Positions 26,776 to 34,910 of a DNA stretch of 64,000 bases are shown one piece after another. The notes beneath the pieces were generated by a model. It did no database searches and had not been told where the DNA came from. It saw only the letters and a program-made list of their open reading frames with translations. The stretch comes from Prochlorococcus sp. AG-363-M17. Its GTDB lineage: Bacteria; Cyanobacteriota; Cyanobacteriia; PCC-6307; Cyanobiaceae. The DNA lies in assembly GCA_003278365.1 (NCBI GenBank), contig QCFS01000003.1, positions 21,587 through 85,586 of the forward strand, given 5' to 3'. Position numbers and translations under genes: made by a program. Each line of letters begins with the position of its first letter. Position 1 is the stretch's first letter.

Positions 26776-26945
26776 TTGGGTTCGTCCTGCTTTTTCATGC
26801 TTCGCCACACCAGCGGGTTATTCCCTTTCGTCATTACTGTTATCGCTTTGCCTAAAAACCAACTTCCCACCAGGAAGCCCACAGCGGCTACGGCATACAA
26901 CACATTTGCTTGTGTAGTAGTGGCTAGAAAAGTTGGAAAGTTCAT
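26772..26945 (-). CDS. 57-residue membrane protein
   Basis: From the ATG at 26945 (MNFPTFLATTTQANVLYAV); a TTG 24 bp upstream is the only longer start. Preceded by AGGGAT, a plausible ribosome site. One long or two short helices (LYAVAAVGFLVGSWFLGKAITV) and a basic tail. Third of four tandem small genes on the island. Family unknown. Confidence 0.55.
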   Translation of the reverse strand: MNFPTFLATTTQANVLYAVAAVGFLVGSWFLGKAITVMTKGNNPLVWRSMKKQDEPK

Positions 26946-26978
26946 ATCCCTATTAAAGAGGGCCGCCAAACTATTTTG

Positions 26979-27113
26979 CTACTTCTCTTTCTTGGAAGAA
27001 TCTTCCTTGCTCGAATCTTTTTCTATTAGCGGTACAAGTGCATCAAGAACACTGCGGGCCACCTTCATGCGTGCCCTGTTTAACCCGTCCCACAAGAGCT
27101 TGAAGGGGTTCAT
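26979..27113 (-). CDS. 44-residue basic helical protein
   Basis: MNPFKLLWDGLNRARMKVARS and so on, ending with a charged KDSSKEDSSKKEK tail. Its ATG follows directly on the stop codon of the upstream gene (taa then atg). Second of four tandem small genes. Function unknown. Confidence 0.5.
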   Translation of the reverse strand: MNPFKLLWDGLNRARMKVARSVLDALVPLIEKDSSKEDSSKKEK

Positions 27114-27281
27114 TTATTTGCCCTCGACGTTAATTACTAAATCCCATTCTGTGAGGTCTTCTGGATTCGGTTGGTCTTCTGCTGCATTGTTTTTAACACA
27201 CCTGAGAATGGGGGGATGTTGAGCAACTGAAAGCTTTGCAACTTTGGCTCGTAGACGTTCCAATCGAAGTGTGTAATTCAT
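27114..27281 (-). CDS. 55-residue hypothetical protein
   Basis: MNYTLRLERLRAKVAKLSVAQ and so on with an acidic C-terminal half (AAEDQPNPEDLTEWDLVI). First of four tightly packed small genes (27281 to 26686) that read toward the terminase-like gene; probably one transcript. Family unknown. Confidence 0.5.
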   Translation of the reverse strand: MNYTLRLERLRAKVAKLSVAQHPPILRCVKNNAAEDQPNPEDLTEWDLVINVEGK

Positions 27282-27388
27282 CTAAGTAAATTTGTTTCCT
27301 GAGAGATTAAACAGTCTTCAAAATGGCGATAAATGACATTAATTAATTAACTGTGTTTTACGAATCCATTAGTTCACGTTCCAGCGAC

Positions 27389-27645
27389 TTACGCGCGTGG
27401 AGAGGTTGTAGATAGTCGTCCCATCCTAGCAAAATCCAGTAATGAAGAGGGATCTGGTACGGGACAGACCCCTGAGACACAGCCAGTTTGTCCCACCCCT
27501 GAGATAAAAGACCCCGTCCCACCCCTTTGTCCCATGCCAGAACCCAGTGGTGATGAGGGAAGTGCTATAAATGGGACGTTTGGGAAATATCCCCGCGCGC
27601 GCGTAGGGACAGCGTTGCAATCAAGAATGGCGAATGAGAGGGCAG
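27389..27645. other. GC-rich repeat-bearing stretch, probably decayed coding DNA
   Basis: Clearly richer in G and C than its surroundings, with repeated gtcccacccct and gggac units and a gcgcgcgcg run. All three minus-strand frames are partly open; one reads GWDKLAVSQGSVPYQ and GWDDYLQPLHARKSLE before its stop at about 27370, like the end of a larger protein. No frame is convincing over its whole length. It may be the remnant of an island replication gene. Confidence 0.35.
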
Positions 27646-27867
27646 TTAATTCATGAGAGTTGGAGCTACCCAATTGGCAAAGACCTTTTCTACTTCTTCG
27701 AGATTCCAAAGATATTTGCAAGTCTTCGCTATCCCTGATTTGTAGTAGTGAACACCTTGTTCAAAATATCCTTCCTTTCTTTTCTGAAGCAGGGTGAGTG
27801 GATGTATTCCCAATGCGAAAGCACATTGAGACGTGCCGATCCATTGGACCGAATTAAGAGTTAGCAC
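27646..27867 (-). CDS. excisionase-like DNA-binding protein
   Basis: 73 residues with a short winged-helix layout: VQWIGTSQCAFALGIHPLTLLQKRKEG (helix-turn-helix) then a strand pair ending KYLWNLEEVEKVF. This is the pattern of recombination-directionality factors and AlpA/MerR-type small regulators. It lies 0.5 kb inside the tRNA-Pro end of the island, opposite the recombinase, and starts 3 bp after the upstream gene. Confidence 0.6.
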   Translation of the reverse strand: MLTLNSVQWIGTSQCAFALGIHPLTLLQKRKEGYFEQGVHYYKSGIAKTCKYLWNLEEVEKVFANWVAPTLMN

Positions 27868-27870
27868 GAA

Positions 27871-28080
27871 TTATGCGAGGGGTATTCCTTTTGCTCTTGC
27901 TACGGCTTGAACAGATTTCGGCCAATTGTCTAATTCCCAGACAATTCCATCACGCCCTTCAGTAAGACGGTCAAGATCCTTGTCGATTTGAGATGCAGAC
28001 TGCTGAGAGACAAGTGGGACGGCAACTGATATGCCATTCACTTGTGATCTATTGGCGAACTTGTTCTGTTTTCGTGGCAT
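27871..28080 (-). CDS. small island protein upstream of excisionase
   Basis: 69 residues from the ATG at 28080 (MPRKQNKFANRSQ); an ATG 9 bp earlier is possible. The end (IVWELDNWPKSVQAVARAKGIPLA) abuts the excisionase-like gene, so the two form an operon reading away from the tRNA. Basic N-terminus; perhaps DNA-binding. Family not recognised. Confidence 0.5.
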   Translation of the reverse strand: MPRKQNKFANRSQVNGISVAVPLVSQQSASQIDKDLDRLTEGRDGIVWELDNWPKSVQAVARAKGIPLA

Positions 28081-28383
28081 AGAGCCCAAGGCAACAACAG
28101 AACCCGCTCATCAATCCACCAAAAACAAAAGATTTCGAGGCCTTTTGCTGGCAGTCCGACTCCCAAATGGGAGGTTGGTTTAGCAGGAATAACCTGGGCA
28201 CCCAACTGGATTAAAAGAACTATAGAGATTTTTTTAGTTTTTTAATCGGGCAATAACACCATCTGCAGTGTCTAATCTTCTTCTTCCTCAAAACCTAGTG
28301 AAAGGCTCAATAGAACTCAGAACTAATCGTTCAGGAGGGCCCAATGAGGGTCCAATCCCAATTCGAGATCTCCAAAAAACGAG

Positions 28384-28457
28384 TCGGGGCGACAGGATTC
28401 GAACCTGCGACCTAGTGCTCCCAAAGCACCCGCGCTACCAAGCTGCGCCACGCCCCG
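28384..28457 (-). tRNA. tRNA-Pro (UGG)
   Basis: 74-nt cloverleaf on the minus strand: acceptor CGGGGCG pairs with CGCCCCG, discriminator A; D arm GGCGCAGCTTGGTAGCGC; anticodon loop TTTGGGA with anticodon TGG; T arm GCAGGTTCGAATCCTGT. No encoded CCA. Its 3' half is duplicated at 13332-13378 and, decayed, at 12955-12999, so it is the integration target of the island. Confidence 0.97.
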
Positions 28458-28744
28458 CTATACATAACATCTTAAAGCTTAGTCGAAAACATAGCCCGGG
28501 AACAACTCAAACTCCCCACCAAGCTATTGAATGCAGAACAAGGGAAAGCTGGGTCAGATAACTCAAAGATCTATTAATTCCAAGCGTGCTGAGTTCAAAT
28601 AAGAGCTAGAAAAATTTAACCAAAGACGATTAACCCTTCAGTACGAGCACTATATCGACAGTGGAGCCATGTTCATTAACTTCATCTAGACCTCTATTGC
28701 ATAAAGAGAATCTTTATTAGTCTAGAGAAATGTTTTAAATAATA

Positions 28745-28790
28745 GTCAGCGAGAGGCATTGCACCTCTCATGCCGCTTATACGGGCTGAC
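28745..28790 (-). ncRNA. candidate structured RNA (three-way junction)
   Basis: Perfect helices GTCAGC/GCTGAC (28745-28750 with 28785-28790), GAGAGG/CCTCTC (28751-28756 with 28764-28769) and CCG/CGG (28773-28775 with 28782-28784) stack into a compact three-way junction. It lies 29 bp downstream of the histone-like gene and, on that strand, is followed by TATTATTT, so it may be a 3'-end structure of that mRNA. Strand assignment follows that gene. Confidence 0.45.
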
Positions 28791-28819
28791 CGAAAGTAAG
28801 AGGTAAGAGGAGGTAGGTG

Positions 28820-29335
28820 TTACTGAGCTGCCGATGCAGTTGCTCTATTAGCCCTTCTGGCTCTTCTCGCAGGTCTTGGCGTCACTGCCTTAGTGACGCG
28901 CTTTGACGCTGATGACACTTGCTTGACAGCACTCTTCTTAGCAACCGGCTTCTTTGCAGCGACCTTTGCAACTGTTTTCTTGGTTAAAGAAGCCTTCTTA
29001 GAAGTTTTTACCTTTGTTGACTTAGCAACCTTTTTGGCCGCAGTACTTTTGCGGTTGCGATGGGCAAGTATTAAGGCCCACTCCTCTGCAGAGACATTAG
29101 CGGGTTTGTTGCCGTGGATTTCAGATTGTTTTGCAGCTTTCTCGATGTCTTTAATAAGGTTCTTCCAAGAAGTAGCAAAACGTTTGTCTGATTGAGACTT
29201 TGCGCCGCTTTCTACAAGAGTTTCGACAACGCCCTGTGCTGTTACTTTCTTACGACGACGATTGAAAATCTCCTTTTGCAATTGAGCAATCATGGCATCT
29301 GCCTTAGCGCTCACTTTGATGGTTAGTTGGGCCAT
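28820..29335 (-). CDS. lysine/alanine-rich histone H1-like protein
   Basis: 171 residues: a folded N-terminal part (about 1-95, AQLTIKVSAKADAMIAQLQKE ... SAEEWALILAHRNRK) and a disordered tail of repeated K, A, T and S residues (AAKKVAKSTKVK, KKPVAKKSAVKQV) ending in RPARRARRANRA. The tail resembles bacterial histone H1-like proteins, so nucleic-acid binding is inferred. It is the first gene outside the island on the right. A candidate RNA structure lies at its 3' end. Confidence 0.6.
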   Translation of the reverse strand: MAQLTIKVSAKADAMIAQLQKEIFNRRRKKVTAQGVVETLVESGAKSQSDKRFATSWKNLIKDIEKAAKQSEIHGNKPANVSAEEWALILAHRNRKSTAAKKVAKSTKVKTSKKASLTKKTVAKVAAKKPVAKKSAVKQVSSASKRVTKAVTPRPARRARRANRATASAAQ

Positions 29336-29434
29336 TAGTTGTAGAACTATCTATACAACATCTAGCAAAGTACTGGGCCTTAGGTCAATTATTGACTACC
29401 TGCATAGAGGGATACCAAGAGAGTTGTCGATTAT

Positions 29435-29614
29435 CTAAATGCCTTCACTCCAATCGACCTCAACCCCGTATTGGCTTGCAATACCTAGCAAGTCGGCGAA
29501 CTCTAGATCTAAGAAATATCCCATAATCGATTGATAGGCGTTGAAGCTCTCAATGTTACGACGATCTTTATACATAGCTCTAGTGATCCGAAAAGCAAGT
29601 TCATTCTTAGACAT
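29435..29614 (-). CDS. 59-residue hypothetical protein
   Basis: MSKNELAFRITRAMYKDRRN and so on; helical, acidic end (GVEVDWSEGI). Its ATG overlaps the stop codon of the upstream Cys-rich gene (TGATG), indicating translational coupling. Family unknown. Confidence 0.55.
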   Translation of the reverse strand: MSKNELAFRITRAMYKDRRNIESFNAYQSIMGYFLDLEFADLLGIASQYGVEVDWSEGI

Positions 29615-29895
29615 CAGGAAGCCTCCTGATAGGTGTTCACAGAATGCTCAATTACTTTCTGCCAATAAGGACAACCTTTAGAAAGGTGATCCCCATGAGG
29701 TATTAGACGTTTGTGTATTCTGCAAATAAGAAGAGTTTTAAAGTGCTTATCACAGGAATAATCGAAATGCTTACATGTTATGCATACGCTTGATGAACAG
29801 GAACTAGAAAGGGAACCTTCATCAAACAGCTGCCAGAACTCTTCGGAAGTATTAGCTCGATTAGATTCTGATTGTGGGGGTGATCGCTTAAGCAC
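29614..29895 (-). CDS. cysteine-rich small protein, possible zinc-binding
   Basis: 93 residues with six Cys and three His in the second half (SSCSSSVCITCKHFDYSCDKH, ICRIHKR, KGCPYW). The CxxC and the Cys/His spacing look like a small zinc-binding or iron-sulfur fold. The overlapping downstream gene is likely its operon partner. Function unknown. Confidence 0.5.
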   Translation of the reverse strand: MLKRSPPQSESNRANTSEEFWQLFDEGSLSSSCSSSVCITCKHFDYSCDKHFKTLLICRIHKRLIPHGDHLSKGCPYWQKVIEHSVNTYQEAS

Positions 29896-30383
29896 GGACT
29901 TAATTAAATCGAAGAAACAGTTGCCATGCCGAGGGCCTCAGCTGATTGCACATCGGAGACGACCGACGCGCAGGCTAACTAGCAATACACATGTACTAGC
30001 GGTAAGAAGCGGAGTAGTCAAGGCAAGTGCGACTTCGGGTAACTGAACCATTGATAGTCATGGCAACGGCTAAAACACGAGGTTCTAAAAACAAAAAGGA
30101 TTTAAGCTGCGATTTTTGGACGAAATATATTTTTGAAAGAATACTGAGTTCAATATGGTTAGTACGGAATAATAAATGGAACGAATGATTGAAGTACATT
30201 CAGAACTTGTAAATATGAATAAGCAGAACAAAACTCAAAGCTGATAGTTTTATAAGTAGATGAGTAAATCTTAATAAATAAGTTAATAAGTTACGAGGAG
30301 TATTAATATTTAAGAAACTAAGCAAAAGATGGTGAAAAAACAAACATCATACTTATCATATTAGGATAAGATCCTATAAGAAT
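29896..30383. other. 488-bp stretch without a convincing gene
   Basis: Two short overlapping frames (29780-30046 plus, 29996-30199 minus) have no protein-like pattern. The right half is very AT-rich, leading into the AT-rich glycosyl cluster. Confidence 0.5.
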
Positions 30384-31346
30384 TTAGTTTACAACGATAA
30401 TACCTGAAGCTGATAAAGACTTGATGATTGGAATATCAACCGATAAAAGTATTGGCGTTAAAACTAGGGTAATGATCATAGAAGCTGATAATAGCTTATC
30501 TCTTAACAAAAGGGTAGGATTATGAGTAGTAGAAGCAGAGCCAGATAAAGAAACTTTAAGATATCGGGACATACATATTATTAGTATGGGCAGTAAGATC
30601 GACATCTCAATTCGATACAAGGAAATAAAGATGCTCAAAAAGGCTATTGATCCTGTTGCTGAAGAGAATGCTATGAGATATAAATTATGTTGAGTATACA
30701 AAGACAGTGATTTCCTGTAAGAGGAAATTGAGTTGTCAATGTCATCCCATTCTTCAATTTCTGCGATCCTCTTACATGTCATTAAAAAATAACCTAAAAG
30801 CCAAACTGAAATTAAAAGAGAGGCTGGAGGAATTGATGATGATGCGGCCAACCAACCAAGACAAAAGCGAAGAGGGTTATTAAGAGATTCAGATAAAACA
30901 TCAAGAAGATAAATGTCCTTAAATCGAAAGGGAGTCTTGTTATATAAGATCCCATTAAAGAGAATGGCTATTAACAAAAACAACTCAAGGTGATTTCCAG
31001 TTGTAAAAGCAATAAATAAAGATAATAAGGATAAGAAAAGATAAAGAGATAGAGTCTCAATCTTGGAAACCAATCCAGATGGGATTGGACGTAGTTTCTT
31101 AAGGGGATGTGATGAGTCTGGAATACGATCACACCACTCATTCAAAACATAGTTACTAGAGGAAGCCAACAATGAAGAAAGCAGCAGAATCAAAAAGTGG
31201 TTAAAGGAGGTTGAAAAGTAAGATGTTATTGCGATTGCGAAAAAAGCGCCAAAAAAGAAGAATATATGCTTGACTGCATATTCTGGTCTCATTAAACGAA
31301 AATATATCCGAAGTTTTGGCATAGTCTTGTAAAAAAACTTTTTCAC
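30384..31346 (-). CDS. UbiA-family prenyltransferase (DPPR synthase-like)
   Basis: 320 residues, about nine helices. First Asp-rich motif N69-EWC-D73-RIP-D77 followed by HPLKKLRPIPSG, and second motif near FKDIYLLDVLSESLNNPLRF. These features match the branch that transfers phosphoribose onto polyprenyl phosphate (decaprenylphosphoryl-5-phosphoribose synthase) rather than quinone or chlorophyll synthases. The neighbouring HAD phosphatase and GT-C transferase fit a polyprenyl-phosphate-sugar route. AT-rich compared with core genes here. Confidence 0.82.
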   Translation of the reverse strand: MKKFFYKTMPKLRIYFRLMRPEYAVKHIFFFFGAFFAIAITSYFSTSFNHFLILLLSSLLASSSNYVLNEWCDRIPDSSHPLKKLRPIPSGLVSKIETLSLYLFLSLLSLFIAFTTGNHLELFLLIAILFNGILYNKTPFRFKDIYLLDVLSESLNNPLRFCLGWLAASSSIPPASLLISVWLLGYFLMTCKRIAEIEEWDDIDNSISSYRKSLSLYTQHNLYLIAFSSATGSIAFLSIFISLYRIEMSILLPILIICMSRYLKVSLSGSASTTHNPTLLLRDKLLSASMIITLVLTPILLSVDIPIIKSLSASGIIVVN

Positions 31347-31544
31347 CTTTGACCGAAGAGTTTAATTATGCTTATTATATCCTATTATAAATAGTAAAGA
31401 AGTAGAAACGAGCAACATTAGAATTGAGTAGTAATGAGTTGATATTTTAAGTTGGTTTATATTTAGATATAGGGGTGATCATCAAGAAATTTAGATTTAG
31501 AAAAAGTGAATCAAAAGGTTTATTGCTAGTAGCAAACAAAGTAG

Positions 31545-32228
31545 TCAATTAATCATAGGAGGTTGCAATCTATACAAAAGGGAAGTTCGAATATCCTTAC
31601 TGATCTTCTTGTTAGGGATCATATTCAACATATCAAGGTCTCTAGGACTATCTGTAATGGCCAGTACTGGATTTAGGACTTGACCTCCAAAAGTAGAACG
31701 GATACGTTGAGATTTTTTTGGAAAATCAAATAAGGGTGAGTATGGTTCCAGTTCAAGTCCTATAACATGGTAAGGGTGCTTCTCAAAGACAAGCTTAACT
31801 AGGTCAGTATAATTATTAGTGACAATAAGAATAACAAATCCATTGTCATGGAGTTCTTGAATCGCTTTTGAGAGAAAATGACGCTTAAATTTTGAATGGT
31901 TACTTAACATAAAATCCCTCCTAACTTTTTCAGAGGAAACAGAGTAAGCAGTTTTAGTCAAAGAATATTTTAAAAGCTGCTTAAATTTTGCAATGCTAAT
32001 TGGGCTTGAAAAAGTCTTAGTAAGAGAAGATATCCATATACAGGTAAATTTCAATGGGAAGGATAAAAAAGATTGATATAGTAAAGCAAAAAGGGAGTCG
32101 TTAGTAATCAATGTTCCATCATAATCTATTAAAACATGAGAATGAGTTGCTTTGGAACTAGATGAGAGCAATAAATTGTTTATATCCCCTTCGAGGTCTG
32201 AAAATGATGTAGTTATTGTTATAGTCAA
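31545..32228 (-). CDS. HAD-family phosphatase
   Basis: 227 residues. Motif I DYDGTL at 35-40 with nucleophile Asp35 and acid Asp37, motif II in ILIVTNNY, and motif III/IV in LAITDSPRDLDML. The cap is short. HAD domains are commonly fused to or adjacent to UbiA prenyltransferases of the DPPR-synthase type, where dephosphorylation of the lipid-linked 5-phosphosugar is the expected step. It precedes the UbiA gene by 198 bp on the same strand. Confidence 0.8.
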   Translation of the reverse strand: MTITITTSFSDLEGDINNLLLSSSSKATHSHVLIDYDGTLITNDSLFALLYQSFLSFPLKFTCIWISSLTKTFSSPISIAKFKQLLKYSLTKTAYSVSSEKVRRDFMLSNHSKFKRHFLSKAIQELHDNGFVILIVTNNYTDLVKLVFEKHPYHVIGLELEPYSPLFDFPKKSQRIRSTFGGQVLNPVLAITDSPRDLDMLNMIPNKKISKDIRTSLLYRLQPPMIN

Positions 32229-32381
32229 TTTATGAATCGATGAAAGATAGAATTAAGTTATGATAGCAAAGATACGTTTAGCATGCTAAAAGCTCTAGCT
32301 TAATTATGATTAAAATTTCAATTAGCTGGGAATAGGATTAAAGGACTAGTGTAAAATATAAATATTTTAGATAAAGAAGAG

Positions 32382-34019
32382 TTAATTTCGCAGCAATTCA
32401 TAAATTTTTAAATTATCTGTTTGATAGATCAAATTAGATTTCCGATTAATAAAATCGTCATTTGCATAAATTCCTCCTTTTGATGTGAAGTCAGAAATAT
32501 CTCCTTCATTTTGCCTTATTATGATTATTTGTTTAAGTTTTTTAACCTCATTATTATTACGTAAATCTCTTGATCTGGGTTTTCTTCCCATAAACTTCGC
32601 AAAATCACTTTTGATATGATCATAGTAATCTGCAAAGTTATCTATTCTCCTAATTTTTAGACCATTAATATAAAAAGGTGCTCGGAAATACCAATTATAA
32701 AATGCTATAGATGCTTCAAGACCTCCACCAACAATTATATTATAGTTTTCAGTTGAGTCAATAATTTGTCCTTTTAGAAACTTTATAGCAGAAGGAGCAT
32801 CGGGGAGACTGCCTGGATCAATTGAATTTATTGTTGATCTAAATGTTCCTCCTACATATCTAGGGGTAAGAACAAAAAGCATTAATGATAATAAGGTTAT
32901 TCGGATTAATCTAATTATTCTTAATCTGGCAAATAAGTATGTACAACCCTCATCTGCAAAAACAAAGGCTATGGGGAGCAAGTAAATCCAAGTACGTTCA
33001 TAAGGAAGAACTCTGGTAGAAATGATGATCAGATTACTACCTATTATTAGAGAGGGGATTAAGAGTATTGCCAAGTATGCCCTTCGATAGAAATAGCTAA
33101 ATAAGCCAATAAAGATCAGTATCGAAATTAAATAAAGTATAAAGCTAGGTAATCCAAGAGTAAGTATATGAAAACTTTCAATAATGTGTTGGTAATATTC
33201 TTTACCGAATTGATCCCAAGGTAAACGTACAACATCATGAAATGCGTCTTTATTTCCGATAATCTTTCCAACTCCACCTGTCATTATGACAACAGGGAGA
33301 TACAAAATACATGTAGCTAAGATTGTACAAGTAATAACTAGGGTTAATTTACTGATCGAATCTTTAATCTTACTAGAGTCGTTTCTAATACTTGCAAAAC
33401 CTATCCAAACAAGTAGTCCTGCTAAGCTAAATAGATTACTTGGTATAGCAAAGAGGTAAAGAGCATTTACAATAGAAAGCTTGATTAGACTGACTTGATC
33501 TTGAAATCTCGTAAGTTCTTGAATTAGCGTTATTATTATTAGGCTAATAAATATAGACAAGCTGTAGCCTCTACCATTGGTTGAATAGAGGATTAAGGAT
33601 GGCCAAAAAGCAAATAAGAAGACTGATAGGTTTCCATTATTTCCAAACCTTCTGCAAATTCTATAGATCAAGAATAATGAACCAATTCCGCTAAAGAATG
33701 ATGGAAACCTAAATCCAACTAAATCATTGCCCATTAAGGTAGTTGTAACTTTAGTAGTAATTGAATAAAGAACATGGTTATTTGGTCCTGAATAATAAAA
33801 GACCCTCAATGGGTTACCTACAATATAATTTAATGCGCTACTTGCCTCATCAGTTCGCATGGGTTCTGACAAGTAAAATGTCCTGATAGCCGATGCGATA
33901 ACAATAGCAATCCAGAAAACATAATGTTCCTTAAATGGTAAGAAGTTCTTCCTAAAGTCTCTAGCAATATCTTCAAACAGATGAGCCGGAGATCTTACTA
34001 TTGACTTAACAAGAAGCAT
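32382..34019 (-). CDS. GT-C family glycosyltransferase (ArnT/PMT-like membrane protein)
   Basis: 545 residues, about 11-13 helices. The first loop has RTDEASSALNYI (Asp57, Glu58), the acidic pair of polyprenyl-phosphate-sugar-dependent GT-C enzymes, followed by GPNNHVLYSITTK and a GFRFPSFFSGIGS helix. The soluble C-terminal part is about 390-545. It would transfer a sugar from a polyprenyl carrier at the outer face of the membrane. Position upstream of the HAD and UbiA genes, same strand, suggests one pathway. The acceptor is unknown. Confidence 0.78.
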   Translation of the reverse strand: MLLVKSIVRSPAHLFEDIARDFRKNFLPFKEHYVFWIAIVIASAIRTFYLSEPMRTDEASSALNYIVGNPLRVFYYSGPNNHVLYSITTKVTTTLMGNDLVGFRFPSFFSGIGSLFLIYRICRRFGNNGNLSVFLFAFWPSLILYSTNGRGYSLSIFISLIIITLIQELTRFQDQVSLIKLSIVNALYLFAIPSNLFSLAGLLVWIGFASIRNDSSKIKDSISKLTLVITCTILATCILYLPVVIMTGGVGKIIGNKDAFHDVVRLPWDQFGKEYYQHIIESFHILTLGLPSFILYLISILIFIGLFSYFYRRAYLAILLIPSLIIGSNLIIISTRVLPYERTWIYLLPIAFVFADEGCTYLFARLRIIRLIRITLLSLMLFVLTPRYVGGTFRSTINSIDPGSLPDAPSAIKFLKGQIIDSTENYNIIVGGGLEASIAFYNWYFRAPFYINGLKIRRIDNFADYYDHIKSDFAKFMGRKPRSRDLRNNNEVKKLKQIIIIRQNEGDISDFTSKGGIYANDDFINRKSNLIYQTDNLKIYELLRN

Positions 34020-34384
34020 AGTCCATAAGTAATTTAATTAATATCCTACTTCAGATAGTAAGGACAATAGGGCATTAATCTAATAGTAGATAGCAATCTA
34101 CACATTTAAGCATATAAGAATATTAAAAACTTGTTGTATTAGTTTTTAAAATTAATGCATCAATGTTTAAATAAAAATTAGTTTCTTTTAGCTCAATTTG
34201 TAGTTATTTTAATATTTAAACTATTCCTTCTAGATCTGCTTTAGTAGATAATAACCACAGGTAAAGCTAAATAGAGATTAGGAACTTGACTAAATCTGGC
34301 CATGGAAAAATTGACATCTATTTAGGATTAAACTGTAAAACATGCAACTTTTAAGAGCTTCTATGGATTACCATATAAGGAAGC
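34020..34384. other. 365-bp AT-rich gap, nothing recognised
   Basis: Only short stop-rich frames. It should carry the promoter of the GT-C gene on the minus strand. Confidence 0.5.
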
Positions 34385-34495
34385 ATGAGACAAAGGGAGT
34401 TTTTGAAAAGAGTTGAGAATGCAATGAGACTTAACAACGTTCCTGGGGAAGTAATGAAACTCTTTCATGACAAAGGTTTTAAAGTTTCTCATTAG
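34385..34495 (+). CDS. 36-residue possible small protein
   Basis: MRQREFLKRVENAMRLNNVP and so on, a basic amphipathic sequence with hydrophobics spaced like two helices. The opposite-strand frame over the same bases is less protein-like. Weak support because of its size. Confidence 0.3.
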   Translation: MRQREFLKRVENAMRLNNVPGEVMKLFHDKGFKVSH

Positions 34496-34572
34496 CAAAT
34501 GTTTATTGGAATTTCCTATTCTGAAACAAGTAGGATTTAGCATTTATAATTATTGATAATGAGTTTGTCCCC

Positions 34573-34776
34573 ATGCCTACCAAAAGATATTCCGACGAGG
34601 AGCTTGCGGAAATATGCGAAGACGCCTTCGTGAACGTAAAGGAAGCCTGCATGCGGCTACAAGAAAGGACCGGGTGCGCAAATGAGGTAGTGGTGTCAAT
34701 GCTAGGCAGCGTCGCTGAGTTCTATAACAGCCAAAATGATCCTGAATGCCCAACAGAGAGAAAGGGTGCTGAATAG
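34573..34776 (+). CDS. 67-residue KEAC-family small protein
   Basis: MPTKRYSDEELAEICEDAF then VKEACMRLQERTGCANEVV, matching IKEACQALQVETGCPDEDV of the gene at 9674-9841. The shared core is K-E-A-C, L-Q, T-G-C with identical spacing, so the two cysteines (12 apart) are likely functional. Its codon usage is richer in GC than the AT-rich surroundings. Function unknown. Confidence 0.6.
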   Translation: MPTKRYSDEELAEICEDAFVNVKEACMRLQERTGCANEVVVSMLGSVAEFYNSQNDPECPTERKGAE

Positions 34777-34910
34777 AGGGAAAAGCCTTGTGAGCTCGAT
34801 CTCAAAGATGATTTATTTATCTATTTTATTTGTTTAACTTAAGAAGATTTGATTATAGAAGAAAGAATAGTAAGTTAAGCGAGAAGGAAGTAGCACTCTT
34901 AAGATAAAAC

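Larger units (their letters stand above)
13332..28428. mobile_element. tRNA-Pro genomic island, tycheposon-like
   Basis: Bounded by a 47-bp perfect direct repeat (13332-13378 and 28382-28428) consisting of the 3' end of tRNA-Pro(UGG) and two flanking bases. The intact tRNA (minus strand) is at the right, so the element extends leftward from its 3' end, as expected for tyrosine-recombinase integration. A recombinase lies 165 bp inside the left end; an excisionase-like gene lies about 0.5 kb inside the right end. Cargo: phosphate/arsenate cassette, COG0523 GTPase, WD40 protein, terminase-small-subunit-like gene, small operons. This matches the tycheposon class of Prochlorococcus integrative elements. 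Whether it is still mobile cannot be seen. Confidence 0.8.

Noticed and set aside
28268..28561. Plus-strand 97-codon ORF
   Set aside because: Runs across the tRNA-Pro gene; shadow of the RNA.
34361..34543. Minus-strand 60-codon ORF
   Set aside because: No membrane or family pattern; opposite strand is a little more convincing.
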